Source of the DNA: Larix sibirica
Lineage: Eukaryota; Streptophyta; Pinopsida; Pinales; Pinaceae
Assembly: GCA_004151065.3 (NCBI GenBank)
Contig: NWUY0304821840.1
Coordinates: 1-64,000, forward strand
DNA: 64,000 bases
Direction: 5' to 3'
Position 1 is the stretch's first letter, and each line of letters begins with the position of its first letter. Both the position numbers and the translations under genes were made by a program. The notes under the pieces are model-generated. The model did no database searches and was not told the origin of the DNA. It saw only the letters and a program-made list of their open reading frames with translations. This document shows, piece by piece, positions 24,721 to 37,344 of the stretch.

Positions 24721-26819
24721 GGAAACCAGGGGGGACATATCTCTCGGTATGTCTTATGACTCTGACTATGACTGGTGCTTATGTGCTGGTGCTGTAGGAA
24801 CTTCTGTTCCGAAGGGGTAAGCCCCGTCCCGGGGTACGGGGAACCTCACTCTATCGGGTATCCATTGATGTGCTCCTTATATATTGGATATGGTAGCTCG
24901 ATAGGGACTTCTCCTCTCGGGTATTAATTGAATGGGTTCTATTCGAATGGGGGAATTCTCCTGGGTATTTATCCCATGGGGAGGGGAAAACAAATCTCTG
25001 TCGGGTAAGGATTGAAACCGCCCATATATTTTCTAGTTCGGTGGGTGACAAGCAAGCATAAAGCAATAGAGACCGGGTAGGCATGACTGTGTCCTTTCAG
25101 TGTTCACATACCAATGGCGTATATTTGGTGTAAATAAGATCAAATATATTATTGATCAACATTTTGTTATTCCAGTGCAGGTAGTAACTGTGTTCCGTAC
25201 GTGCAGCTATCATCATTTAAGGTAGGAACTTTTGTTTTATGTACGTTCCGTCCGTGTTGTGAACTGTGGATTTAAGACTCACTGGTCTTTCCAGACTCAC
25301 TGTGTTATGTTGGTATGGTTGCAATGGGTGTGTGAATGGGTTCTATGTCTGTGCAACTCAAGGTGGAATGAGTGGGATGTTTCGATCGGTGATTCGAGGA
25401 TGGATAGAGAATCCGCCGGAGGTAAAGAGATATATTCGGCAATCGAGATCAATCAGTTTATTGAAGGTTCGGTTTAATTCATTATTTTACTTATTGGGTG
25501 GGGGGGCCACGCCCCCGCCATTAGAACACTGTAGGCAGTGGTTCGTCCTTGGGGCGCCCCATCACTCGAAAGATTTATGTAGGCTTTTCAATCGATCCAT
25601 AAATTGTTGTTCTTTCACCCCACCCAAACCGAAAGCGCATTATCCAATTGTCTTTCCCTCGTACCTCGATCTGGCCGCTCTTTCCCTTCCGGCCGGACAA
25701 GCTATCTGTCCTCCTAAGTATTTATTGGGTGAGGGCCCTACCTAATCTGTCATCTGTCCAACCTTCTAACTTTAATATGTTCCTCCCCCTATCTGTGTGA
25801 AACATTGTAAAATGGCATTCTTATTGAATTGAATAGAATAGAACGCTACCTTTTTTCAATTTGTGACTTTGATCTAACTATGTTTGAAGTGACCATATAA
25901 CGATCAAAATGGGCTTTAAAGTGATTATTATTCTTATTATACGATTTATGAATGAAGACAGCATTGCGAGGAGATGCTGCTTCCCTTGAATGTTAGTATC
26001 CGCTACCCACCTATCTTTCACTTTTCACCCTAGAACCTTTTGATGAATGAGGCGCTTTGGAGGTATTGCTATTAACCCTTCTAGTTTCCGGGCGGGATGA
26101 GGATGGCATGGGATGACACAACCCTACCTTTACTTAAGTTTTACCATATAGGGCACCTCCCATAGAGCTTTTGGACCGCCTTGCATACAGCATTCACAGA
26201 CAGATCTGCAATCATACTTGCTTAAATATGGAGAGTGCCTTTTTTGGTATCACTATGGCCTATTGTTCCGAGCCTTGGCCGATACTTTTTTAATCAATTA
26301 GAATAACCCACTGCATACCTGCCTTTCTTTTAATGCCTGCCACCTTTACCCACCTAGAGACCTAGACTAGACCGCTTGGATGAATGAAGCGCTTAGTGAG
26401 TCGGGAATGCTATGATCCCTTTAGAAGCGCCGTATGGGATAGGATGGGATGGGGATTCTCCTCTAAGGCAGGTGCAGAAGGAGGTGTACAGCAATAAGAT
26501 TCCCATCAATCTGAAAAAGGAAGGCACCGGGTGGGGAGCTGGACCAAGTTAATAAGGGTAGTGTCAAAAGACTATCCATAAGAAATAAGGTTTTTATAAA
26601 AAGTATAGTCCGTCGCATATTCCACAAAAGATTTGGTGGAGATGCAGAGCGAAAAGAAACACAAAAGTCGAGCGAGGTACTCAATAACCTACTATTTAAG
26701 GTGGGGAAAGCTTTGCCAACCACGCTTTGCTTTGGGCAGGTAAAGAGAGCTGAAAGGGAGGGCCTTCTCCGGTCTTTATTGGGACGGTCAGGTAGATTCT
26801 AACGTTACCAGCTTCGTAA
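24721..26819. other. Non-coding stretch with the longest unassigned open frame
   Basis: 25266-25745 is open for 159 codons on the plus strand, but an overlapping frame (25232-25477) reads through its 5' third and I recognise no domain. 25180-25260 shares phrases with repeat family E at 55296-55715 (CTGTGTTCCGTACGTGCAGC, GGTAGGAACTTTTG). No other feature was recognised. Confidence 0.5.
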
Positions 26820-27289
26820 GCACCAATTTAGAGCCCGGTGCAAATACAGAGCCCAAGTCTTATGCTCGTGATCGATAGCCTGTGATTCCTACAACCTTCG
26901 TGTTCGAGAGCAGATCCAAAGCCAGCCAGTACCTTCCGCCTGCCTTCGACTAACTCTATCTGGGAGGTTATCCGACTTATTACTTGTACTTGCTCTTCTA
27001 CTGGCTTGGGGAAAAAGAGAAAAAGACTTCGTTCCTCGCTTCGTATAATTTCTCACTCTCGGCCCACTGCTTTTTACTTATTCAAGTGGTATTTACAACC
27101 GTCAACGCCCGGTCCTTTTTATTATTACATATATGAATATAATGTCCATTTCAGAGGTTTCTATCTAATCAGGTTCAAAATAAGTAAATATTGCAGCTTT
27201 TATAGCAGCAGTGAATTCTGTGGATCCGGTGGATACATCCGTAAATTTACTTGCCTGGGGGGATACTAGGCGCATCACGCATGCATTGG

Positions 27290-27860
27290 ATCATTGGCTC
27301 GAATGTAAATAGTAGTGTCATTGCAGGAAGTCATTGATAGATAGCCGCCGATCCGTGCCATAAGGTCAACCGACAATACCCAGTGGTCTACATAATAAGG
27401 AGGTGGTCATTATCAATATAAATAACCCAATAAGTGCCAATGGTAATTGCTACGGGATCATCGCTTGAAGGGTCAATTTAAATAGAGAATAGAGAGCCAG
27501 GTTGTTATACCAGGAGGAAATGCCAGGTTCAATCCAGTCGATCCAAGAGTCGATGCGCTCGATGACAGGAGGTTTATAGCCAGTCTCAGGGCCAGAAAGG
27601 AGGTGATCATTTTATATAGCCCATTGCCAATATACAATTATATAGCCTACTCATTTGTTTCTTTGCCACCCCCCAGTTTTCGTTGCCAAACAGTCATAGC
27701 CAGCCTCATTTTAAATAGGAGGTGGTCACAGAACGGATAACTTTAACCTATCTCTATCTCGAACTATAGCTAGACCTCTAACGCTACAAAAAAGAAAGGT
27801 ATATGCTCAAATTTATCGATGATGCATTACTTATGACACACCTTATTTGAAGATCATACA
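27290..27860. repeat. Composite repeat family C, copy 3
   Basis: Short units AGTGTCATTGCAGGAAGTC, AAGGAGGTGGTCATTATC, AGTCATAGCCAGCCTC and AGGAGGTGGTCAC form the array. They are followed by a CTCTATCTCGAACTATAGC block and GATGATGCATTACTTATGAC (27820-27840), as in the other copies. Similar array text resumes at 27865-28025. Confidence 0.62.
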
Positions 27861-28570
27861 CCATTCATAGCAGCCCACAAGGCTCTAGTCAGAGCCACTC
27901 ATAGCCTATCATATACAGAATTGCTTATAGACAGTTCTCATTGCCGCTAGTTGGAGTCGCCAACCGGTCATTTCACCCATAACCATAGCCTGTGATCATA
28001 GCTGGTAGCCTTTGGTAATAATAGCCATGAAAGCCCAGTCCAACAAGTCCACCGGAAGGAATGCATCAGTCACCAGCAAGTCACCTGGAGCTAGAAGCCT
28101 TTGCCCTTTAACCTTTCAACTGAAGATGCCCTTAGCCTTGAATCAAACCATTAAACTTTAGCCAAGGCCAACAATTAGTCCAACAGAAGCCATTCACCAG
28201 CAGAAGCCTTCATCAACAGCCCACCTACTCCTTCCACATACACATAACACCATTTTGCAGCACCAATCATATCTTTATCCCATCACGTATAGCATATAAC
28301 ACATAGTAATATACAGATCTTGTTACTTATCTCAATGCCGAGTAGGTTTCAATTACAAGTGTTGAGCCCCAGGATTGACGGGGGAGGTAACACCGATAGC
28401 GCTTGCCGCGATAACCTAATCCCCAAAACGGTCACTGGATGCCTACGGGGTATACAATACACAGGGATGCGAGGTCTCAATTACCGTTACCGCTCGATAC
28501 CCGGGAGGGAGCGCATTGTTAGCTGCCGCTAGATACCGGAGGAGAAATAAAGATGCACTTATATAAATAC
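27861..28570. other. Non-coding stretch with repeat-like low complexity
   Basis: 27865-28025 continues the family C units. 28026-28230 resembles the AGAAGCC tract at 21780-22480. 28240-28570 shows nothing recognisable. Confidence 0.45.
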
Positions 28571-28578
28571 ACGGGAAC

Positions 28579-28706
28579 CTATTGGATGGCCATAAATAAA
28601 TAGGTTCTTTGCGAGCTCTGAAGAGGGAAATAAAAACACAGGCATGGCTCGTTCCTTCCTCACTGAATGACTCAGTCTATTGCTTTTATTTATGGCCATC
28701 CAATAG
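28579..28706. repeat. 22-bp perfect inverted repeat around an 84-base spacer
   Basis: The arm at 28579-28600 (CTATTGGATGGCCATAAATAA plus one A) is exactly complementary to 28685-28706. The strand can fold into a 22-bp stem with an 84-base loop. No gene flanks it; it may be a small inverted duplication. Confidence 0.95.
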
Positions 28707-28779
28707 AAAGCTGTTTGCCCATACGGGGAGCCAATATAGCACCTTGCTTCCTACTGGGCCTTTCTATTTTCAGGGTCAA

Positions 28780-29300
28780 AATGCGGATACAGAGCCGGTG
28801 AACCGAGACGCAGTACCGACACCTCGATTAGAATCCATTCCAGCAAAGTGCCCGTTCCAAAAATCCAATTATAGATTCTCCAGCCACAAATCGAGATTGA
28901 GTAGTGGTTACAGATCCCATTTCAGAAGCACCGCCCGTATAAGAGGTGGGAGCAGTTTACAAAATACCTGACCCAGTTCCAAGTAAAGATCAACCAGCAG
29001 CGGTTGAAGCAACAAAGCGATAAGCAACCCTCCTTTAAAAGCCCGCGGCATCTCTTCCTGTACCAGCTTCTTTTTGCAAGGATCCAGATACAGTTCCTGC
29101 TCTCCTTTACGTGGTTCCAAATCCGTATGTGGATTCAGTTGCTCGAGTGAAGGTAGTTTCATATCCTTTCATTGCATGGCCACCAGTTAGGAAGCAGTTT
29201 ACCTTGAAGCAGATGAATCCACCACATATGATCTAGTGCCCGTAGTAGCAGGAGTAGCAAAGGCACGAGTTTAAGCACCGGTTTCTTTTTTTATTGTTAT
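28780..29300 (-). repeat. Low-complexity family D tract, complementary orientation
   Basis: Read on the minus strand this is rich in GCTGGT, GGATCT and GGAACTGG-like hexamers; for example GCTGGTACAGGAAGAGATGC at about 29066-29047. It shares this beat with 30520-30720, 36230-36560 and 55740-56010 on the same strand, and with 37345-38170 and 49740-50240 on the opposite strand. Confidence 0.45.
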
Positions 29301-30519
29301 TGTTAATTGACCGTCGTTTCCCCGGACTAAACCCTTTATGTGCAAATGACCCTTTAATTGCCATACAAGCATCAGGGGAAGATACAGAGATGGTAGCTTG
29401 CAGTACTTGTATATCTACCTGCCTCCGAGCGCTGTTGTATGGGCAAACCCTAATCCATTGTTTAGGTTTATCTGGTAGTCAAAGTTCCGGATACCTTTGC
29501 CAGCATTTATGCCAAGTTTACCCGGTGAAAGCATCAGAAGCAGATTCAAAAGCAATTGATCCATCGTTCGTTGCGTCGCCTATTTTATTTCCCTTCTTCG
29601 TGTCTAGTCCAGATCCATTAGTCTTATATTATTTGCCACAGCTTTATGGGTTTTTTGGGGTACATCGAGAAGGTTCCTGGCCCTGATGGGCATAAATAAG
29701 CATGTGATCAGTAGGGGCGATATCGGCATTGATTGGTCAATGGCATCAACGTATGGATTGCGATTGATCGACTGAGATTTTTTATGTATGTGAGCATCAC
29801 GATTGAATCACTACGGTTGGTGCTATGGCTGTGCGATGCCTGACCCCTCCCATCGGCCCTGGCCTGCCTGCTGCTTTCTTTTTTGCCTTGCTCTCCTACT
29901 TTCTTTCCTACTTTTTTTTGCCCTACTGTCCGTTCTACTACTTACCCTATGGCCCTTTCCTTACTCCCTGGTTCTGTTCTACCGCTCCTAACTTCCCTCC
30001 TTTCTGTACTTGTTCACTTTTCCTACCAGCAGTTTCGTCCTAGCTGTATCTTCTCTGTTCCCCATCCCTGTTCTGTCCTAATGATCCACTCCTTCCATGT
30101 CCTGTATGCTCCTGCTTTCTTTTTACTGTTATTTTTCTGTCTCGACCAATAGGTAAAGGTGGGTCACATATTGTCAAATTAACTAGGTAAAGTCTGGGCA
30201 TAGGTGGTAAATTGCTCTCTATGAACCTAGGTCACATATGGTCAATTTATTTATATAAGGGGCACAGGTAGGCAACAGAGGCTAAGGCATAGCAAGGTAG
30301 AGCTACAGAGCAGACTCCGCACCGGATAAAGCAGCCGGAAGGGTGCCGCCTTATCATATTAAACCTTATTAATGTAGGCCGGTTGGAAGCATTGTATATA
30401 GAGGCGTTTACTGAGTGATTTAACTGACGAAGACAGGGTATAGTACCTGTAAGATCGATAACTCGATCCAGCATCCTCACCCGTTCGAAAGCTAGCCACC
30501 TGGGTTTAATAAGCGGTTT
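29301..30519. other. Non-coding stretch, nothing recognised
   Basis: Several overlapping plus-strand frames at 29803-30152 lie in a pyrimidine-rich run (many CCT and TTC triplets), which lengthens open frames by chance. No gene or RNA was recognised. Confidence 0.55.
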
Positions 30520-30720
30520 ACCTTTTTTAAGCAGCAGCACCACATCCAGATGCAGGCAGATACTGATCGAGATGGATATGAAGCGCCTGTTTGAAAGCAC
30601 GTTTATTACCTAGATCCACCAACATAAATGACATAGGAAGCATCTGGGCAAGCAGCAGTTTCCGAGCCATGAGCAGATTCATCAGCAGGGATAGAAGCAT
30701 CCAAGCCATCAGTTAGAATT
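30520..30720 (-). repeat. Low-complexity family D tract, complementary orientation
   Basis: The minus strand reads GATGGCTTGGATGCTTCTAT, CCTGCTGATGAATCTGCTCA and GGAAACTGCTGCTTGCC, a GCT/GGA-rich vocabulary shared with 36230-36560 and 37345-38170. Confidence 0.45.
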
Positions 30721-33700
30721 TAAGTCCTAAATCCTGAGTCTGTTGGAGATCTCCTCATAGATCCGATGCTAGTTATTTAGCAGGAGGTAGTAGTTTCCCA
30801 TACACGAGCTTATAAGTAATTCCCCACTATCCATTCCAGGAATATGATATAAATGTTGATTAATCAGATATGGGTACTCTGTAGTTCGCCTTGCTTCTTC
30901 CAACCCTCATGATGTACCCCTTCCCGTTTGTGCAAAACGTCCACCTATACTTTATTTTCGGAGTGACCGTTTCGACCGAACTAATCTCTGCTTTTGAGCT
31001 TGCAATGGAGCATGTAAGCAAAAGGGAGAGCCATCAATCCGGGTTTCCCACACTACTTATTCAACTATTTACCAGGCTAGAGGGTCAGCCAAAAGGGTTT
31101 TAATTTCAATGGAATGGGGCCATTATCAATAGGATAAAAGTGAAGAAAGATAGGTTTGTGGTTAGAAGTCCGAGAGGCAAGGATATTGGAAATCATAACA
31201 GGATCCAACAGGAGATAACTTATAATAAAAAACTTATCCAATCGCTCTGCGATATGCCCCGGACTTAGTCACTTATTTGACCAGGTTCATTTTCCTTTTT
31301 TTAGGCTTTGGATAAAACAGATCCCAGTGAGCAACCAAATATTTAGCATACTCCCTTAAAGGATCTCTAATGAAGGAGCCTTCTTTTTTATCCAGTGGAG
31401 AAAAGACCATACATATTGAAGTCACTGGCTAAGATTATATAGTATATAGGCATAGTGTCGCTCGAAGAGTAATCCAACAAGATTGTTTCTTCCAATAGGA
31501 GACAGGAGCGTAAATGTTAAAGAGTTGGATTTGTTTTCCAGGGGACTTTACATACAAATGTCCTCCTTCCTTTTGAAGCGCAAGGGTAAAAAAATGCGGT
31601 CCTCTCAGGTCACTTGGGAATTTGGGTCCTGCCGGGTTGGGCTCCTTTGGTTCGGCTCCTCGCCTCTGTCCAACGCGGTAGCTAGATCTCCTCTATCAAT
31701 CTGTCGGTGTCCGTCCATCAACAGGATACAAGCGCTATCTCTAAAGCTCTCCATCCACTCACTCATATGCAGGCAAGCGGGAGTGATCCATCGAAGAAAG
31801 TAGCAGAATGAATCTGGGTTGGGTTTCTTTCCCTATCTGGTTGGACGCTCTTGACTTGACCTTACCTTACTTGACGTGACATTATTTGCTTGACCTAACT
31901 TCCCTTTGCTTCCACTACAAGTGGGATGAAGGCTATTAAACCAAGGTGTGTCAACCTATGAATCCTTCCACACGACGATGAAGCTGGCTCGATGAAAGCT
32001 CCTCACTCACCGACCTGGGTCAATAGATAACGACTGGCCATTGATTCCCATTCCATCCCTCTTCCTTATTTGTACCTTGCTCTGGTGCTTCTTCTCTATT
32101 TCGGTGCTCATTTCTGGTGGTGATGCGGTTAGTAGCGGGCAGCAGCGGAAGAAAGTTTTCGGTAGCGCTCTCACTCAATGGCTCCTTATTCGCGCTCTCA
32201 ATGATCAGGCTCCTCCTTTGTAGGTAGTGCTCAATCGGCTCCTTAGTTGTACTCCTTTCCCCTACGTAGTCTTCTTATTGGAGGCTCTTCAAGGCTATAT
32301 GAACACCATGCTCTATATTGAATTTGAAGGAGGTAAATTAGAACCGGGCTCCTTCTCTTTAACAAGGTCAATCTAACTATATTGATTTGAACAAGGCTCC
32401 TCCTGTGTCTCTGTAACCGTTGCTCGTTTCGTTCATTTCTTTCCTTCGTGATGCGGAGAGTAGGTTGATTCGGTAAGTATTGTAAGGAAGGGCAGTTTGT
32501 GTTATCGGTAGCAAACCATCCTAATAAACCAGGGGGTCAGTAGCGGGATCATTTCTCAACTGGTGCTCATTCCTTCCTCATACAGTAGGGGGGGGCGTGC
32601 TGCGGTTAGAGCAGAAGGAAGGGGAAGCAAATCGGGGCGGTAGCAAAAATGGCAATACAATCTTTGCAACGGGTCGATCAATCAAAATGGTAATAGGGCG
32701 AATGAGTATTTCTGATCTCGGGCATCATACGTACCTAATATGGACGCGAACAGAAAAGTAATGGGTAGTTATTTATTAAATAGAAACTAGCCTTAATAGA
32801 GTATCATCCGCTGTAGAGCTCCCTATGAATATGACAGGTATGACGAAAGGTATGTATGGCTGCTATGTTTTTGGTGTATAATCCTAAAATTGTAAATCAA
32901 CATATGTAACGCGCAGAGAGAGTGCACCATCATACCATACCCCGAATAGAAGGACCCATCAATGTAGAGTAAGGAGTAAAATATTGTTTCCGATAAGACA
33001 ACTGCGACGGTCAAATCCCTTGCCACATAACCCCCACACCTTTAGTAAGTTTATTTAGACCCTGCCTCACTATCTCTCTATCCGGAGCCTTGGGGATTAA
33101 ACTCCGTTTAGTCAAAATTGATTTAACAGAGGACCCGGAGGGGGTTAGGATACTTAATCCAGCCAGATACAATTTCTTATTTATTACAGCTTTGCTAGGA
33201 CCTTTAGATGCTTCTTACACGAGGAATGTAAGTGGCATAGGAAAAACCCTTGGATCATCGTACGTGGAAATTACCTTTGTTCCTTCCTTGCGGGCACTAC
33301 CGGAGACTAGCACTCTTGTGTGTGTCTGGCGCATGATCCTCCTCGACAGGAAACGTAAGTAATGCATAAGATTGTTCCGAACCGAAAAGCCAAACCCATT
33401 TCATTTGATTAGCCGCCCGTTTCAATTACCCAGCCGGGATCAGTAGTGAAATTACCAGTTACTATTTTATATTGCTATTCCCTTATATTGCTACCGCATA
33501 TTTATATTATTGTTATTTATATCTCCTGTTCCCCCGTCCACATATTATTCCTATGTCCGCGTAGCGTTCAACTTAAGTGTTGGGGTTATTGGGGTTGTTA
33601 TCCGTTTAGCCGTCTCCCTAAAGCCTAAATATAAATTGGATAAAGGCATTCCAAATTTTGGTATCCCATCTTTGGGCTTTCCCAATTCAGGAGTATATTT

Positions 33701-33959
33701 AATAGGGGGGGTGTAGTTGAGGTGCGGAGAGGGGATCCCGAATTTTCTTATTTTTATTGTATCCCATGAGCCAGTTTATATATTTTGACTTAACGATTAG
33801 CAGCCCTTAGGAGTTAAGATTAGGAGTTAAGACCTAAGGAGTTTATGTCGGCTGGTTGTTAGGTTTACAAGGTGTAAAGGTGTATTCTCCTATTTGAAAA
33901 GGAATGGAGACTAGACTAGTAGAGTTCTTATTAGCTTTGTTAGATATGGAAACATCGTA
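30721..33959. other. Non-coding stretch, nothing recognised
   Basis: No known gene, RNA or mobile element was recognised. Frames at 31483-31803 and 33090-33362 are unassigned. GACCCGGAGGGGG near 33130 is a short relative of the 28-bp repeat. 31960-32260 holds repeated GGCTCCT phrases. Confidence 0.55.
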
Positions 33960-34560
33960 TAGTAACAGGTAGAGTAGATATAGTGACATCATAGATTAAC
34001 AAGTATTTATGCAATCCAAGTGGTGCTAAATGTCTAGCTCTGAAGGTGGGCAGATAGTAAGTAGTCAGGGGTAAGGCAAATTCCCCAATAATAGAAGGGA
34101 TATAGCAGTAGCTACTAAGATGAATGCGCTGGGTCTAGGTCTAAGGCAGGTCTATTCCTTGCAGTAAGTTCTTGTAATTGATTCAGAGTATAATCGTATT
34201 GGCTCGGCCGGACAAATAGGTGATAGATACGTGGTACCCAGAAGATGAGATGTGGTACCCGGAAGAATTAATAAGGCAAGGCAGTAAAAGTAAGTAAAGT
34301 CTAGAACAAGGTGGATGCTCGTAAGTAAAGTGTTATGCCCCTACCTCCTAAGAGTCATAAAGGCAAGTGTTATAGGGCTAAAAGGTCTATTTCTTCAGGT
34401 GGATAGCAGGCATAAACTGAAAGGCAGGTTCTATGCATGGGTGGGTTCTAATTCCTGAATCATATTGACTCGACGGGAACAAGTAGGTAATAGTGGTACC
34501 CAGAAGGTGATTTATATGTGGTAAAAAGAAGAATTCATAAGGCACGGGGTGGGGTGCTTG
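33960..34560. repeat. Repeat family B, copy 4
   Basis: GGGTCTAGGTCTAAGGCAGG, GGTACCCAGAAGATGAGATG, TACCTCCTAAGAGTCATAAA and TTCAGGTGGATAGCAGGC (34130-34400) use the landmarks of 20820-21700. Internal duplication is visible: GTGGTACCCAGAAG occurs near 34233 and again near 34493. Confidence 0.62.
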
Positions 34561-34599
34561 AGAAGATAAAAACTAAAGGAGCGAAGCGAAGCGGAGCCA

Positions 34600-35260
34600 A
34601 GAAGAACCAGAAGATGAGGGACGAAGTGAGAATCTAATCCCATTTGATGAATATGAATTGGGGGGGTGGTCCATCGGATTAATGACAGCCCGCATCTTTC
34701 GAGATAGGTGGTTCCACGGACGGACGAATGAAAGCCCTCTTCAACTCTAGGCATTGACCCCAGACCTAAATAAAAAAATAGCCCTCGAAATAGAAACTCT
34801 TACTTTACCTCGAACTCTTACTCACCCTAGATCCTATACACCTAGACCCCCTAGAACCTTACCCTTTTACTCCACCTCACTTACCGATACGAAAAAGGAG
34901 TTAGTTTCTACATCGAATGGATTGAAGGAATGAATGACGATGCATTACATATGATCACCCATCCAGGATCTTGTCTCAAACACATAGTGCTAGTCTCCGG
35001 TAGTGACAGTTTGGGAGGTAGGTGATGCTTTTGCTTATTCTGTTTGGATATGCACGTATATAATGCTATCTTTGGTAATATCTTTTTCAACCTCATACCT
35101 AGACCCTTGATCCTCTGCCCTCGAAACTTTACTTCACGCATACATAAACTAGGTTTCTACATATAATGGACCTTACGCATACGGAGAAACAGCAGTTCCT
35201 ACATCAATTGGATTGAATGGATAACATGGCAATCATTACTTATGATCACCTGAGGATAGG
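34600..35260. repeat. Composite repeat family C, copy 4, with a second partial unit
   Basis: ATAGCCCTCGA at 34778, TACCGATACGAAA at 34882 and TCGAATGGATTGAAGGAATG at 34913, then GACGATGCATTACATATGAT, repeat the succession of copy 2. A second unit follows at 35088-35260, with CATACCTAGACCCTTGATCC, CCTCGAAACTTTACTTC, TTGGATTGAATGG and CATTACTTATGATCACC. The spacing between units is about 285 bp. Confidence 0.68.
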
Positions 35261-36229
35261 ATCATGCACCAGACAAGTTCTTTTCTACAGTAGTGCCAGT
35301 ATAGGAAGGGAGGTAGGTTAATAATGCTTTATAGTTATTGATTTACTTATTTATTTATAGTAGGAGCTTTGGATCTTTACCTGATGAGTCTACAACCGGG
35401 ACTGCTCCCCACGCGTAAATCCGTGTCATCGTATGGCTCCCAAAATAACTGGTTCAATCCAGTCCACCGACGCTATATTCTTATATGCTTCTGGGGGAAC
35501 TGGATTTAGAGCTGGATCCTCACTGAAAGAGAAGAGGTGTTCCGGCCTGGAGTTGAATATACTCCCGACCTAGAGGCGGCCATCCCCTTAAATCGTGGGA
35601 TTCGGAGTGGAGTGCGGGGCACTAGGGCAGATAGCATATAGTTTTGTCAACTCGATCCTTGGCTGTGAGCCCTCTCCTGGTCCTCATAAAGGCTGACAGA
35701 GTGTGGGGTCTCCCTCGCTTGTTTAATGACTTGCTACACTAGTTTTTCCACTGATCAATGCGTAGCTTAAGGGCGCTTGGAACGTGTGGTGCTGGGCTGT
35801 CGAAGTTCCAGATTCAGAGATCCTTGAAGAAGGTTTGTTTGGATCCATAAAAAAGGTGGAACAAGTGGGATGGCATGGCTGATCCGGCGTGTCGAGCCAA
35901 CCCATAGGGTGCAACAACAGAATAGGAACTTAGGCAAAATAATGTGTATAATATCACCAAAACTGGATTTTCTTTCTGGCGCTGATAAGCATGCTTGCAT
36001 AATCAAGGTCGACTGGTGCGTCTGCCTAGAGAATAAGAGGAAGGAACTGGAGATTGTAGAAAGAAATCGGACGGCTGGTTCAAACCACCGGATCTTGCTG
36101 GAGTAACATAGATAGGTAACCACATGTGTGAAAGTCCCCGGCTCTACCTTTTCCTCCTTTTCCCTATAAATACCATCATTCCCATAAGTTGGCTATACTA
36201 CATGATTGGCAAGTCCAGATCGAGAGCTT
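35261..36229. other. Non-coding stretch, nothing recognised
   Basis: Frames on both strands overlap at 35723-36123, which argues against coding. No RNA or mobile element was recognised. Confidence 0.55.
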
Positions 36230-36560
36230 GCCCGAGATCAAGTTTATCCGGTTTAATTAAGTAGCAAAGACAAAAGCAAAGGTTAAACCCACAGAAGCAT
36301 AGGCAGCAGCAACAAAGCAAGTTCGATAGCCGGAGTCCGCAGAAGTAAGTGCTTAAAATCCATATTGAGTAGTTTAGGTTGATCCAGCAACGTAGGTACC
36401 AGAGTCATAGGCGGGTGGAACAAAGTAAGCGAAGGAAGTAAAGGTGGCTAACCCCACTTGGGATTCTTTATAGGCCAAGATAAAGAAGCAGTAGATGCCA
36501 GTGCGATTCCAAATCGAGACAAAGACACAGTTCCATAGTCCCTAGTTTCAAATCCGTACC
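36230..36560 (-). repeat. Low-complexity family D tract, complementary orientation
   Basis: The minus strand carries GCTGCTGCCTATGCTTCTGT, ACCTACGTTGCTGGATC and ACTCTGGTACC with a loose six-base beat, like 37345-38170 in direct orientation about 1 kb away. Confidence 0.45.
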
Positions 36561-37344
36561 CTGATGCATATCTAGGAGCATCTATACCCGCTCTATGTCT
36601 TTACAACCCATGCTACCTTTGTATTTACTATGATACTTTACTAAGATTCATTTACGTACCGGCGCATAAACAGGCTCGCATATATATAAAAGACCATATA
36701 AAGACGGATAATAACAGGAGACTGCTACCAGGCGAAGGAGCTAGACCATAGGACTACCTACATTGTGCTACTACTTATCCATAAGATCGAGCGAAGACAC
36801 CTCTTAGCATACTGCATGATACTAGATCCCGAGGATAACCGCAACCCAAGCGAGTAGGGAAAAGTAAACCACTCAGAATACCGACTGCGACCTTCCATGC
36901 TTCTACACTCTAATAACCTATAGGCTTGCTAAACTCAGCAAAGGTGGAACGGGAGAACCTTACCCTCGTTGCTAAGGTTAGGCGGGGGCTTTACCAGCGA
37001 ACAAAAACCGAGTTCTGGCTTTCCCGATATAGGTGGACATCATGGCGCTAAGTGGGCTGTGGATCAGGTCGATCTTTTCGCGCGTGTTGAGTGGGATCCT
37101 GTGACGGTTCCATGTGCGGGGCAGAAAGATTCATTTACTTCGAGCAGAATATGGCATATAGACCTATACGCCCTTCTTCGTTCATGGCATGGAGTGGGAC
37201 CATTATTGCTTATTATCCCAGAAAACCATTTTGGGGTGGTTCAACCGATGCAAAAACTCGACCTTAAATATATGCTGGTTATGGATAAATAGGTAAAAGG
37301 ACTACTTTAGTATATTCAAAGGCAACCATAGGATCATCAACCCG
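36561..37344. other. Non-coding stretch, one unassigned open frame
   Basis: 36969-37292 is open for 107 codons on the plus strand, with no domain I recognise. Nothing else was seen. Confidence 0.5.

Noticed and set aside
25266-25745. Longest unassigned plus-strand frame, 159 codons
   Set aside because: No domain or known mitochondrial protein recognised; an overlapping frame reads through its first third, and its 5' part is next to repeat family E text. Kept only as a note.
29803-30152. Three overlapping hydrophobic plus-strand frames that could suggest a membrane protein
   Set aside because: The DNA is a pyrimidine-rich run that yields Leu/Phe/Ser/Pro in every frame, so the hydrophobicity is compositional.
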